In this document: piece by piece, positions 35,021 through 43,761 of the stretch
How positions within the stretch are numbered: position 1 is the first letter of the stretch
How the letters are laid out: every line of letters starts with the position of its first letter
DNA from: Agrobacterium tumefaciens
GTDB taxonomy: Bacteria > Pseudomonadota > Alphaproteobacteria > Rhizobiales > Rhizobiaceae
DNA: 64,000 nucleotides
Direction of reading: 5' to 3'
Assembly: GCF_009649785.1 (NCBI RefSeq)
Contig: NZ_WJOK01000018.1
Coordinates: forward strand, 50,887 to 114,886
Program-made: the position numbers and the translations under genes
The notes under the pieces: model-generated
What the model was told of the DNA's origin: nothing
Seen by the model: only the letters and a program-made list of their open reading frames with translations
Database searches by the model: none

Positions 35021-35071
35021 AAAGGCGCGCGAAACGGCTTCTGTCGCGAAGCAGTCCCATTGCGCGCCTTT
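35021..35071 (-). terminator. Terminator-like hairpin after dapA with a long structured loop
   Basis: AAAGGCGCGC (35021-35030) and GCGCGCCTTT (35062-35071) pair perfectly. The 31-base loop folds again (GCTTC / GAAGC). It lies 17 bases after the dapA stop and is followed by TCTTTTCG on the minus strand. Confidence 0.7.
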
Positions 35072-35088
35072 CGGGTTTCAGGTGTCCG

Positions 35089-35973
35089 TCAGTTCATCAG
35101 GCCGGCATGCTTCAGCGCCGCGTCGATTGCCGCTTCCGTTGCCGGTTCCAGCGTGCTCATCAACGGCGAGCGGACCTTGCGGTTGCCGCCACGCGTCTTC
35201 GAAAGCGCATATTTTGTGCCGCAGACACCAGGTTCCATGAAGATGGCCCGGTGCAGAGGCATCAGGCGGTCCTGATACTCCAGCGCCTTGGCGTAGTCGC
35301 CTGCAAGCATGGCCGCCTGGAATTCGGAACAGAGGCGTGGCGCAACATTGGCGCTGACCGAAATGCAGCCGACGCCGCCATGGGCGTTGAAGCCGAGTGC
35401 CGTGCCATCTTCGCCGGACAGCTGGATGAAATCCTTGCCGCAGGAAATCCGCTGTTCGGAGACGCGGTCGAGCTTGCCAGTCGCATCCTTGACGCCGACG
35501 ATGTTCTTGTGCGCCTTCACAAGCGCACCCATGGTTTCCGGCGACATATCCACCACCGAACGCGGCGGGATGTTATAGATGACGATCGGCAGTTTCACCG
35601 CTTCCGCAACTGCGGAAAAATGGGCGAAAAGCCCCTTCTGCGTCGGCTTGTTGTAATAGGGGGTGACCACCAGCAGCGCATCCGCGCCGGCATCCTGCGC
35701 GTGCAGGGCAAGTTCGATCGCTTCATCGGTATTGTTGGAGCCAGCGCCCGCGATGACCGGAACCCGTTTCGCCGCTACCTCGATGCACAGCTCGACCACA
35801 CGTTTGTGCTCGTCATGGGACAGGGTTGGAGATTCCCCCGTCGTGCCCACAGGCACAAGTCCGTTGCTGCCTTCGGCAATCTGCCATTCCACATGGGCGG
35901 CAAATGCCTGTTCGTCCACGGCACCATTGTCCGTAAACGGGGTAATGAGGGCGGGAATTGATCCCTTGAACAT
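35089..35973 (-). CDS. dapA: 4-hydroxy-tetrahydrodipicolinate synthase
   Basis: 294 residues. Condenses pyruvate with aspartate semialdehyde, the first committed step to lysine and diaminopimelate. Catalytic residues are visible: T44-T45 in [10 protein letters not shown]133 in [10 protein letters not shown]138 and the Schiff-base Lys162 in GVKDATGKL. The start at 35973 (MFKGSIPAL) has AGGAG upstream; 22 further in-frame codons upstream do not look coding. Confidence 0.96.
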   Translation of the reverse strand: MFKGSIPALITPFTDNGAVDEQAFAAHVEWQIAEGSNGLVPVGTTGESPTLSHDEHKRVVELCIEVAAKRVPVIAGAGSNNTDEAIELALHAQDAGADALLVVTPYYNKPTQKGLFAHFSAVAEAVKLPIVIYNIPPRSVVDMSPETMGALVKAHKNIVGVKDATGKLDRVSEQRISCGKDFIQLSGEDGTALGFNAHGGVGCISVSANVAPRLCSEFQAAMLAGDYAKALEYQDRLMPLHRAIFMEPGVCGTKYALSKTRGGNRKVRSPLMSTLEPATEAAIDAALKHAGLMN

Positions 35974-36039
35974 ACAAAGCTCCTGGCGCCGAGCCGGTTC
36001 ATGCTTCGGCCGCATTCGATGGTTAAAACCGGCACACAT

Positions 36040-36360
36040 TAGTGCCAGCCCTTGGCGCCGACAAGCGCAAAGGCAGCCTATTTTGTCCGAAATTGTCGGA
36101 AGTGTGACAGTCGCGGAAGCTCACGCGGCAGGCAAAAAACGAGGCGGTGGAATTTTACGCCGCTCGCAGACCGGTGAATAAAAGTTGATTGGAGTGCCGA
36201 GCGGAAAGTAAGGTTTCGTTAAGCACAGTCTCCGTAGATTCCAGAGCGGGATCTGAGGCGAAACTCATAGGTGCAACGCACTGGCGCATTTCGCAATCCC
36301 GCTGCAATGAAACGACAATACAAGAAGGTCGATTGTTTCCGTCCAGTGATGAAGAGCGGT
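36040..36360. other. Divergent promoter region dapA / slt
   Basis: About 320 bases with no convincing gene. It contains the short inverted pair TCCGA-AATTG-TCGGA near 36085. The slt start at 36361 has GAAGAG upstream. Confidence 0.4.
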
Positions 36361-38433
36361 ATGAAAAAGACAGTTTGGGGATTGATGGCGGCAGGTCTTG
36401 CCGCGACCGTTTGGAACGCGCTGGCCGGCCCCGTGCCGGAAGCTGCCGTGCCGCTTCCCTATGTGAAGCCGAATGCGCCTGCTGTTCCCGCCTTCATGCC
36501 GGCCTCACCCGAAATTACCGGCGCCATACCACGCCTTAACCGGCCTGACGATGCGAGCCAGCTTAAAGCCGGACTGGATGCGCTTTCCAGCCGCGACACG
36601 ACACGCGCCATCGCCCTTCGCAACGCCATGCAGACAGGCAGTCTCGACCGGCATATTCTTACCTGGGCGATTGCCATTTCCGGCCAGAAGGACGTGCCTT
36701 CCGCCGAAATCACTACAGCCCAGAGCGAACTGGCGGGGTGGCCGGGTGCGGCGACGCTGCGCGCCAATTCCGAAAAGGCGCTTTACCGCGAAAATCCACC
36801 GGCGCCCCAGGTGCTTGCCGCTTTTGGCAGCGGCCGGCCGGAAACAGCCGAGGGCACCGTTGTGCTGGCCAAGGCCCTCACCTCTTCCGGCAAGGCTTTG
36901 GAAGCACAACGCCTCATTCGCCAGCTCTGGGTGAGCGAAGGCATGGACAAGGACATGGAAGACCGTGTTCTTGCCGAGTTCCCCACTTATCTGACGCCCG
37001 CCGACCACAAGGCGCGGATGGATTATCTGATGTATCGCAGCCGAATCGGCCAGGCGAAACGTTTCGGTGATCTCGGCAAGGCGCAGTCGCTCTACAATGC
37101 CTGGGCCGCCGTGCTGCAGCGCTCAGGCAATGCCGTGGCGCTGCTGGGCAAGGTTGACGCCAACTTGCGCAGCGACCCTGCTTTTCTCTTCGCGCGCATC
37201 GAAAATCTCCGCAACCAGCAGAAATATCCGGAAGCCGCAGCACTTTTAAAGCAGGCGCCGAAGGACACGGCAAAACTCGTCAATCCCGGCGAATGGTGGA
37301 ACGAGCGGCGAATCATCGCGCGCGGCGTCGCCGATCGCGGCGATTTTGCCGAAGCCTATCGCATCGTTGCCAATCATTCGGCCACATCAGCCGTCGATGT
37401 TGCCGATGCGGAATTCCATGCCGGCTGGTATGCGTTGCGGGCGCTGCGCGATCCCGCCACGGCCTCACGCCACTTCAACACCCTTTTGCAGACCTCGAAC
37501 CGGCCACTGTCCGCCTCGCGGGCCTATTATTGGCTGGGGCGGGCGGCGGAAGTGGGCGGGCCGGGCAATGCCCGCGATTTCTTCACCAAGGCGGCTGCCC
37601 ATTCCGGCACCTTTTACGGCCAGCTTGCCGCCGCACGAATCGATGCAAAGACGCTGAACGTCACATACCCTGCCCCGAGCGCTGCCGACCGTGAACGATT
37701 TGCCGGCCGCGAAGCCGTGCGGGCCATCGACAGGCTGGAAGCCGCAGGCTACGGCTGGCGGGCCGACAGCCTCTACAGGTCATTGGCAGATCAGCTCGAC
37801 AGCCCGGGCGAGCTTGCCATTCTGGCAGCAAGGGCGGAGGGCAACGGCAACCATCAGGTATCACTGCAAATCGGCAAGACGGCCTTCAGCCGCGGCATCG
37901 ATGCGGCCGCCCTTGCCTACCCGCTCGGTGTCATTCCCGCCAGTGCCAATATTGCCGGCTCCGGCAAGGCGCTTGCCTATGCCATCGCCCGGCAGGAAAG
38001 CGCCTTCAACCCGGCCGCCGTCTCCGCTGCCAATGCCCGCGGACTGCTGCAATTATTGCCCGGAACCGCCAAGGGCGTGGCCGGGCGCCACGGCTTGCCC
38101 TACACGCAGGCGATGCTGACCAGCGACGCCGGATATAACGCCACGCTCGGCGCACATTATCTCGGCGAACAGATCGACAGTTTCGGCGGCTCCTACATCC
38201 TCACCTTCATCGCCTATAATGCCGGCCCGAAACGCGTGCCGGAATGGATCGCCCGCTACGGCGACCCGCGTGGCAAGCCTATCGACGATGTCGTGGACTG
38301 GATCGAGCGCATCCCCTTCCCCGAAACACGCAATTACGTGCAGCGGGTGATGGAGAATTATCAGGTCTACAAGACGAGGCTTGGACAACAGGCCGATATC
38401 GTCGATGACCTGCGTCATGGCCGGGCGGGGTAA
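36361..38433 (+). CDS. Soluble lytic murein transglycosylase
   Basis: 690 residues. Signal peptide about 1-24 (MKKTVWGLMAAGLAATVWNA ... LAG). A long alpha-helical superhelix follows (about 60-500) with LYNAWAAVLQRSGN-like repeats, then the goose-type lysozyme domain. Catalytic Glu546 lies in ARQESAFNPAAVS, with ANARGLLQLLPGTA and FIAYNAGPKRV. It cuts peptidoglycan with formation of 1,6-anhydromuramic ends. I start at 36361 because a signal peptide begins there; starts 12 codons or more upstream would spoil it. Confidence 0.92.
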   Translation: MKKTVWGLMAAGLAATVWNALAGPVPEAAVPLPYVKPNAPAVPAFMPASPEITGAIPRLNRPDDASQLKAGLDALSSRDTTRAIALRNAMQTGSLDRHILTWAIAISGQKDVPSAEITTAQSELAGWPGAATLRANSEKALYRENPPAPQVLAAFGSGRPETAEGTVVLAKALTSSGKALEAQRLIRQLWVSEGMDKDMEDRVLAEFPTYLTPADHKARMDYLMYRSRIGQAKRFGDLGKAQSLYNAWAAVLQRSGNAVALLGKVDANLRSDPAFLFARIENLRNQQKYPEAAALLKQAPKDTAKLVNPGEWWNERRIIARGVADRGDFAEAYRIVANHSATSAVDVADAEFHAGWYALRALRDPATASRHFNTLLQTSNRPLSASRAYYWLGRAAEVGGPGNARDFFTKAAAHSGTFYGQLAAARIDAKTLNVTYPAPSAADRERFAGREAVRAIDRLEAAGYGWRADSLYRSLADQLDSPGELAILAARAEGNGNHQVSLQIGKTAFSRGIDAAALAYPLGVIPASANIAGSGKALAYAIARQESAFNPAAVSAANARGLLQLLPGTAKGVAGRHGLPYTQAMLTSDAGYNATLGAHYLGEQIDSFGGSYILTFIAYNAGPKRVPEWIARYGDPRGKPIDDVVDWIERIPFPETRNYVQRVMENYQVYKTRLGQQADIVDDLRHGRAG

Positions 38434-38472
38434 CAATCGAGGTTATCGGTTGATGACTGTGACAATATCGAA

Positions 38473-38497
38473 GCACCGGCTGGCCCGGTGCTTTTTT
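38473..38497 (+). terminator. Rho-independent terminator of the transglycosylase gene
   Basis: GCACCGG, loop CTGGC, CCGGTGC, then six T. It starts 40 bases after the stop. Confidence 0.9.
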
Positions 38498-38545
38498 GTT
38501 TTCAGGATGCACCGGGCAGTTACGCTTTCACGGCACTCAAACGAA

Positions 38546-38571
38546 AAAGCCCGGCTCGAGAGCCGGGCTTT
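38546..38571 (-). terminator. Terminator of porin gene 1
   Basis: AAAGCCCGGCT / AGCCGGGCTTT with a 4-base loop; on the minus strand it runs into TTTTTCG. Almost identical to the terminator of porin 2 at 40185-40210. Confidence 0.88.
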
Positions 38572-38596
38572 CCATCACTGACAATGTCAGATCAGA

Positions 38597-39643
38597 TTAG
38601 AACGTGCGCTGAAGGCGAACGAAGCCGGTCCAGCTGTCGCCGGTCGGACCATCGACGTCCTGGTAGTTTGCAGCGATCTTGGCATCGAGACCCTGGGTGA
38701 TCTTGTAATCAACCGTCAGGCCAGCGCGCCATGCATCGTTGTCGCCGGTGAAGTCACCATCAGGAGCGATATCGATCGTGCCGAGGTACTGAGCGCCGGG
38801 GGTGATGGTCAGCTTGTCAGTTGCCTTGATTGCGTATTCAGCAGCAACTGCCCACTCGGACTCTTCGTAGTAGTAGTTTGCGCCAGAAGCCCAAACGCCA
38901 GAGAGACCGAAGGTGCCGGGACCGATGTCAGCATACAGGATAGCGCGGATTGCGCCGTTTTCCTGGTCCGTGTCGTAAGAGCCGAGCAGGTTGGCGGTGA
39001 CAGCACCGAACTTAACACCAACGATACCGCTGACGCCAACGTTGTTCGGGCCTTCAAAGACGCCACCCTTGGCAACGCCGAGGTTGGAATTGCCATCACG
39101 TACCGAGTCGAGTTCTTCAACGCTGATACCAGCATAGAACGAACCAGCATCGTAGGTGTAACGCAGAGCGTTGCCACGGGTGGTGTTCGAAGACAGGATA
39201 TCGGTTTCGCCGGAGAGATCGTCATCCCACCAGGTGTACATGTAACCGACCTTCAGGCCGCCGAGCTCGATGAAAGCCTGGTCGACGTTTACGCCGCGGC
39301 TCGAGTCGTTGTCAGCCTGGCCACGAAGACCGATGTAACCACGCAGAGCGCCGAGTTCGGTGTCGGTGCGGGTGTCGATGTTGAACTGGGCGCGCGTGAA
39401 CGAGTTCCAGTCAGACGTACCGGACTGGTTACGACCGAAGTCCGTCTGGAAACGGATGTAACCGTCGAACTTAAGGCAGGTTTCGGTGCCGGGGATGTAG
39501 AAGAAGCCGGTGCCGAAAGCGTCGCAAACGCGAACGTATTCCAGGGGCTCAGGCTCAGCAGCGACGATAGCGTCGGCAGCGTGAGCGCCGGATACTGCTG
39601 CGAGAGCCGCAGCGGAGCCGATCAAAAGGCTCTTGATGTTCAT
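38597..39643 (-). CDS. Outer membrane porin (RopA / Omp2b type), paralogue 1
   Basis: 348 residues. Signal peptide MNIKSLLIGSAAALAAVSGA cleaved near AHA-AD. It then has the rhizobial porin marker EYVRVCDAFGTGFFYIPGTE with a Cys pair (C36, C54 by my count) and ends in Phe (FVRLQRTF) as outer-membrane barrels do. A 16-strand trimeric general porin is expected. GGAGGT stands 5 bases before the ATG. It shares its first 60 residues and its 3' end nearly base for base with the next gene, while the middle has diverged. Confidence 0.93.
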   Translation of the reverse strand: MNIKSLLIGSAAALAAVSGAHAADAIVAAEPEPLEYVRVCDAFGTGFFYIPGTETCLKFDGYIRFQTDFGRNQSGTSDWNSFTRAQFNIDTRTDTELGALRGYIGLRGQADNDSSRGVNVDQAFIELGGLKVGYMYTWWDDDLSGETDILSSNTTRGNALRYTYDAGSFYAGISVEELDSVRDGNSNLGVAKGGVFEGPNNVGVSGIVGVKFGAVTANLLGSYDTDQENGAIRAILYADIGPGTFGLSGVWASGANYYYEESEWAVAAEYAIKATDKLTITPGAQYLGTIDIAPDGDFTGDNDAWRAGLTVDYKITQGLDAKIAANYQDVDGPTGDSWTGFVRLQRTF

Positions 39644-40184
39644 GGTTGACCTCCAGTCAAACGCTTAAATTTCTAAGCAGCGGGTGGGGAAACACAACTA
39701 AATGCGTGCCGCTTATGGAGGTGATTAGAGCCAAAACCGGCCGGGGAGGCAATCCCAATGATGACAAAAGGAAGACAGTAAGGGGACCTTAGTTTTGCAT
39801 TGTTGCGAAATAGCTACAATTCTAACCGACGGGCAGCACTTCCTAACAAAACGTTAATAATTCATGCTTTTCAGCGACTTAAGCGAAATGCCGATAAATG
39901 AGATAAGTCATTCCTCATCCCACCGCCAGAATTCTGACATCGCTGCGCCATGGGAAATCGTCTGAAACGCGGTGCCATTGGTGGGAAATCGGGCTGTCGG
40001 CAGCAATGCTTCCATCCGCAGCAGGAGAGAATCAGTTCCCAGTTCGACAGGCCCAAAACAGTTGAGTGGCAGACGAATCGGCAACGATACAAACCGACTT
40101 AAGCCGTAACGGAAAGTCGCCGGGATATCGAAACGCCGGCCAATCGACGCTTTGCCTGCCCCTCGCCAATGTGCATCAAACGAA
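39644..40184. other. Long intergenic region before porin 1
   Basis: About 540 bases of leader and promoter between the two porin genes. A near-CtrA site (TTAA-N7-TTAG on the minus strand, 39843-39857) lies 200 bases before the start. A 96-codon minus-strand frame at 39908-40198 runs through the porin 2 terminator and is unlikely to be a gene. Confidence 0.4.
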
Positions 40185-40210
40185 AAAGCCCGGCTCAAGA
40201 GCCGGGCTTT
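40185..40210 (-). terminator. Terminator of porin gene 2
   Basis: AAAGCCCGGCTC / GAGCCGGGCTTT around AA, with TTTTTCG following on the minus strand. It lies 26 bases after the porin 2 stop. Confidence 0.88.
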
Positions 40211-40235
40211 CCATCACTGACGATGTCAGATCAGA

Positions 40236-41303
40236 TTAGAACGTGCGCTGAAGGCGAACGAAACCAACCCAGCTGTCGCCGGCACCCGTATCAACACCTT
40301 CGGTGCCGTCTACGTCCTGGTAGTTAACCGAAACGAGCGTGGAGAGGCCCTGGGTGATCTTGTAGCCAACAGCTACGCCAGCTTTCCATGCATCGCGATC
40401 GCCAACCCAGTCGTTGTTAGCGCCGAGGTCGATCGTGTTGAAGTACTGGAAGCCGGGGGTGATGGTCAGCTTGTCAGTTGCCTTGATGGCGTATTCAGCA
40501 GCAACGGTCCACTCGGACTCTTCGTAGTAGCGGTTTGCGCCAGAAGCCCAAACGCCAGAGAGACCAAGAGTGCCTGGGCCGATGTCAGCCGTTACGATAG
40601 CACGGACTGCGCCTTCTTCAGCATCGGTGTCGTAGCCGCCGAGCAGGTTGGCAGAAACTGCGCCGAACTTCGCGCCGATGATAGCGTCGATACCTACGTT
40701 GTTCGCACGCTCAAACGAACCGCCCTTTAGGAAGTCGTCGGAGATGTTGGAACCGCCGCGAGCAGCTTCCAGCTCTTCAACAGCAACACCAACGTAGAAC
40801 GAGCCAGCGTCGTAGGTGTAGCGGACAGCGTTCAGACGGGTCTGGTTAGAGCTGAGTACGTCAACTTCGCCAGAGAGACCATCATCCCACCAGTTGTAGT
40901 AGTAACCGACCTTCAGACCGCCGAGTTCGATGAAAGCCTGGTCAACAACAACGCCACGGTTGCTGTCGTTGTCAGCCTGGCCACGAAGACCGATGTAACC
41001 ACGCAGAGCGCCGAGCTCGGTGTCGGTGCGGGTGTCGATGTTGAACTGAGCGCGCGTGAACGAATCCCAGTCAGACGTGCCGGACTTGTTACGGCCGAAG
41101 TCGGTCTGGAAACGGATGTAACCATCGAACTTCAGGCAGGTTTCGGTGCCGGGGATGTAGAAGAAGCCGGTGCCGAAAGCGTCGCAAACGCGAACGTATT
41201 CCAGGGGCTCAGGCTCAGCAGCGACGATAGCGTCGGCAGCGTGAGCGCCGGATACTGCTGCGAGAGCCGCAGCGGAGCCGATGAGAAGGCTCTTGATGTT
41301 CAT
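40236..41303 (-). CDS. Outer membrane porin (RopA / Omp2b type), paralogue 2
   Basis: 355 residues, same plan as paralogue 1: identical signal peptide and EYVRVCDAFGTGFFYIPG start, C-terminal FVRLQRTF. It differs in the external loop regions, for example NISDDFLKGGSFERANNVG and GTEGVDTGAGDSW. GGAGGT precedes the ATG. The two genes form a tandem duplication, each with its own terminator and long upstream region, so they are probably separately regulated. Confidence 0.93.
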   Translation of the reverse strand: MNIKSLLIGSAAALAAVSGAHAADAIVAAEPEPLEYVRVCDAFGTGFFYIPGTETCLKFDGYIRFQTDFGRNKSGTSDWDSFTRAQFNIDTRTDTELGALRGYIGLRGQADNDSNRGVVVDQAFIELGGLKVGYYYNWWDDGLSGEVDVLSSNQTRLNAVRYTYDAGSFYVGVAVEELEAARGGSNISDDFLKGGSFERANNVGIDAIIGAKFGAVSANLLGGYDTDAEEGAVRAIVTADIGPGTLGLSGVWASGANRYYEESEWTVAAEYAIKATDKLTITPGFQYFNTIDLGANNDWVGDRDAWKAGVAVGYKITQGLSTLVSVNYQDVDGTEGVDTGAGDSWVGFVRLQRTF

Positions 41304-42081
41304 GATTGACCTCCAGTCAAAGTTTTTAAGTGGGTCTGGGTACTTTTGCCGAAGGACAGCATTCCCTGCCCCATTCCCGTGTTCTTAGAAGCCAAACGAT
41401 CCACCGCCTCGCTTCTGGTCGTGAAAATACAAAAGGTTTCGCCGCTTGCAATCGCCAACATCCGATAAAGCGCATTTACGTACATGCTTCATTTCGGTTT
41501 GTTGCGGAAACAGCACACAGTGGGCACACGGCCCATAGGCGGCTTTACCATGCGTTAAGAAATGACTTGAAAATCCGTTAGTTAGCGCGGTTAACAAGGT
41601 CTTTCTAAACTATAGGCCTTTTCGGAGATCCCTTGCCCCGCAGGGGAAGGGCGACGGAAACTTTTGCCCCGCTCCGGCGCCACACTTAGTATGGCTCCCC
41701 GGTGCGCACAGAGAAACAACAGTGAAACCCGAGCGGTTCGCCGCCGATTCCCCGATCAACGATTCGGCTCGCAGGCTCCGGCACCTCAATTGTTTGGCCG
41801 ATTGCGTCCGCAAGCGTTACGGGACGAGTCGCGAAAACGGCGCGGGATACGAGTTTGTGTCACTTGGGTACAGAGTGCTTTATAACTGCCTGCAAGAAAC
41901 GAGGGGCAGAATCGCGTCGGCGCATTAGCTCTCTCCACTATCCTGCGGTTTATCGTAGGGGTCCGGCGTTTCGCGAAACGCACTGAAGAACGAACTGGCA
42001 TACGGAAACGCATGCTTTGGGTGTCTGCTGGGAAGAAGTAGCTGTTTAGGGAGATTTATAATTTCAGGCTTCGTGCCGAAA
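41304..42081. other. 780-base intergenic region between porin 2 and tRNA-Ser
   Basis: Contains the promoter/leader of porin 2 at its left side. The right half (41620-41930) is GC-rich with one open + strand frame (GTG at 41722, 68 codons) of unclear status. I see no recognisable RNA or repeat. Confidence 0.35.
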
Positions 42082-42172
42082 TGGCGGAGAGGATGGGATT
42101 CGAACCCACGATACGCTTTTGACGTATACTCCCTTAGCAGGGGAGCGCCTTCGACCACTCGGCCACCTCTCC
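42082..42172 (-). tRNA. tRNA-Ser (anticodon GCT)
   Basis: Minus-strand cloverleaf beginning GGAGAGGTGGCCGAGTGGTC, anticodon loop CTGCTAA, a long variable arm (TATACGTCAAAAGCGTAT), T-loop GGTTCGAATCC and an encoded CCA end. Length 91 bases, as for class II tRNA-Ser. Confidence 0.96.
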
Positions 42173-42280
42173 GGTGCGGCCTGATTATTGCTTTAAAAAA
42201 ATGAATGCAAGGGTTTTTCGCCAAGAAGCCGAAAAACCTGTTGGCCGAACATCCGCCAGCGAAACTTTGCGGGCCATTGG

Positions 42281-42305
42281 GGAACTTCTTCTCTTCCGGC
42301 ACGTT
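42281..42305 (+). promoter_or_regulatory. EcfG (RpoE2)-type general stress promoter
   Basis: GGAAC at 42281-42285, 16 bases, CGTT at 42302-42305: the consensus of the alphaproteobacterial general stress sigma factor. It places transcription start about 20-25 bases before the ATG at 42336. Confidence 0.7.
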
Positions 42306-42335
42306 CTGGCTTCGGTAACAAAAAGAGGTGTTCTA

Positions 42336-42677
42336 ATGGCTCAGACCAAACTGAATGTTGTCGAAGATACGATCGAAAACCAGATTGCGGAGTTGCGTTC
42401 GCAGATTTCGTCTCTCTCCAAGTCCGTTTCCGCTCGTGCGGAAGGCGTTGGTGAAGATGCATCCGAATTTCTGGATGAGGCTCGTGGCCGCGTTCGCAAG
42501 GCGGCAAGCAATGTGCGCGCCCAGGGCCAGAACGTTGTGGAAGCAGTCAAGGAAAACCCCGGCACTGCAACCTCACTGTTGACTATCGTCGGCGCACTCG
42601 GCTTTGCGATCGGTTATGCGGTCGGCGCTGGTACGCAGCAGAGTTCTTCGAACAGCAGCCTTTATCGCTGGCGCTGA
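42336..42677 (+). CDS. ElaB/YqjD/DUF883-like stress protein
   Basis: 113 residues. A charged coiled-coil region (about 8-75, VVEDTIENQIAELRSQISSL and DEARGRVRKAASNVRAQ) is followed by a single C-terminal membrane helix (TATSLLTIVGALGFAIGYAVG), the plan of ElaB/YqjD proteins that tether ribosomes to the inner membrane in stationary phase. GAGGTG before the ATG. The EcfG-type promoter and the perfect hairpin after it make it a single-gene stress unit. Confidence 0.85.
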   Translation: MAQTKLNVVEDTIENQIAELRSQISSLSKSVSARAEGVGEDASEFLDEARGRVRKAASNVRAQGQNVVEAVKENPGTATSLLTIVGALGFAIGYAVGAGTQQSSSNSSLYRWR

Positions 42678-42700
42678 TTGCCGCACTAGAGGCTAGAATT

Positions 42701-42732
42701 CAGGCAAGGCGGGATACGTTCCGCCTTGCCTG
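42701..42732 (+). terminator. 12-bp perfect hairpin after the DUF883-like gene
   Basis: CAGGCAAGGCGG, loop GATACGTT, CCGCCTTGCCTG, then TTCGCATTTATTT. A likely terminator, although the T-run is interrupted. Confidence 0.75.
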
Positions 42733-42773
42733 TTCGCATTTATTTCAGAGAATTGACGAACGGGGGGGCGGAA

Positions 42774-42950
42774 ATGATGTTCAGCAGCGATCTTGAAGAA
42801 GCATTGTCGGATTTCGCGAGAGATCACGGCATTGACAGGGATGAGGCTATCCAGCGCATCGTCCGCGCGGCACTCATCAATAACGGTTATCTCGCTTCCG
42901 GCGAAGAAGGCATTCCGCCGGAAAAGCTGAACGCCAGCAACGATGACTAA
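42774..42950 (+). CDS. Small acidic protein, 58 residues, unknown
   Basis: MMFSSDLEEALSDFARDHG ... IDRDEAIQRIVRAALINNGYL: two helices that resemble a ribbon-helix-helix or small DNA-binding-like fold, with an acidic tail. GGGGCGGAA before the ATG at 42774. It lies just after the DUF883 terminator and ends 3 bases before the convergent aldolase stop. Function unknown. Confidence 0.65.
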   Translation: MMFSSDLEEALSDFARDHGIDRDEAIQRIVRAALINNGYLASGEEGIPPEKLNASNDD

Positions 42951-42953
42951 GAC

Positions 42954-43754
42954 TCAATATCCGGATTTGGATGGCGCAGGCGCTGCCCCGCCCTTGTAGC
43001 GGCTGGAAAGCGCACGCAGTGTATTGGAAAACTCCGTGACATCTGCGCCAACAGCCACGAAAGATGCGCCGAGTTCCAGATAACGGCGATTGAAGGTCTC
43101 GTTGAAGGTGAGAATGCCCGCAGCTTTGCCGGCCGCGACGATCTTGACGATCGCTGCCTCGATTACGGCCTGCACTTCCGGCTCGTCCAGCCTGCCGAGA
43201 TAGCCCATATCCGCAGCAAGATCGGCCGGGCCGATGAAGATGCCGTCCACGCCTTCCACCGCAAGAATATTGTCGAGATCATTGATCGCGGCGCGCGTTT
43301 CGGCCTGCACCAGCAGGCACACGCTGTCGGACGCACTGTCGGCATAATCGGTTATGGTGTTGAAGGCTGAGGCGCGGGCAACCGCTGCCCCCATGCCGCG
43401 AATGCCGCGCGGCGGATAGTGCATCGCGCTGACCAAATCTTCAGCCTGCGCCGCCGAATCGACCATGGGCACCAGAAGCGTGCGGGCGCCTGCGTCCAGC
43501 AGCTGCTTGATCATCCAGCTTTCGCCAACGGGCACACGCACCACCGGTTCGGCGGGCGATGTGGCGAGCGCGCGCAATTGGTCGATGATGCTGCGAAGAT
43601 CGTTCGGGCCATGTTCACCATCGATGACCAGCCAGTCGAAACCCGCTGTTCCGGCAATTTCCGCCGTGATGGCCTCACCCATATCGAGCCAGAGGCCGAT
43701 TTGCGGCCTGCCGGCGTGGATGGCTGTTTTGAAACGATTTTCGGGAGCGGGCAT
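42954..43754 (-). CDS. HpcH/HpaI family aldolase
   Basis: 266 residues. Class II metal-dependent aldolase of the 4-hydroxy-2-oxoheptanedioate / 2-keto-3-deoxy-L-rhamnonate type. Base His48 in VIDGEHGPND, metal Glu in LLVQAETRAA and Asp in IGPADLAADMG. It cleaves a 2-keto-4-hydroxy acid into pyruvate and an aldehyde; the exact substrate is unclear. Next to a ferredoxin reductase gene on the same strand (7-base gap), which may be an operon of convenience. Confidence 0.9.
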   Translation of the reverse strand: MPAPENRFKTAIHAGRPQIGLWLDMGEAITAEIAGTAGFDWLVIDGEHGPNDLRSIIDQLRALATSPAEPVVRVPVGESWMIKQLLDAGARTLLVPMVDSAAQAEDLVSAMHYPPRGIRGMGAAVARASAFNTITDYADSASDSVCLLVQAETRAAINDLDNILAVEGVDGIFIGPADLAADMGYLGRLDEPEVQAVIEAAIVKIVAAGKAAGILTFNETFNRRYLELGASFVAVGADVTEFSNTLRALSSRYKGGAAPAPSKSGY

Positions 43755-43761
43755 GATGTCC

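Noticed and set aside
39908..40198. 96-codon minus-strand frame between the porins
   Set aside because: Runs from inside the porin 2 terminator, with no ribosome site and no coding-like composition.
41722..41928. 68-codon + strand frame before tRNA-Ser
   Set aside because: GTG start without ribosome site, mixed third-position composition; kept only as a note on the intergenic region.
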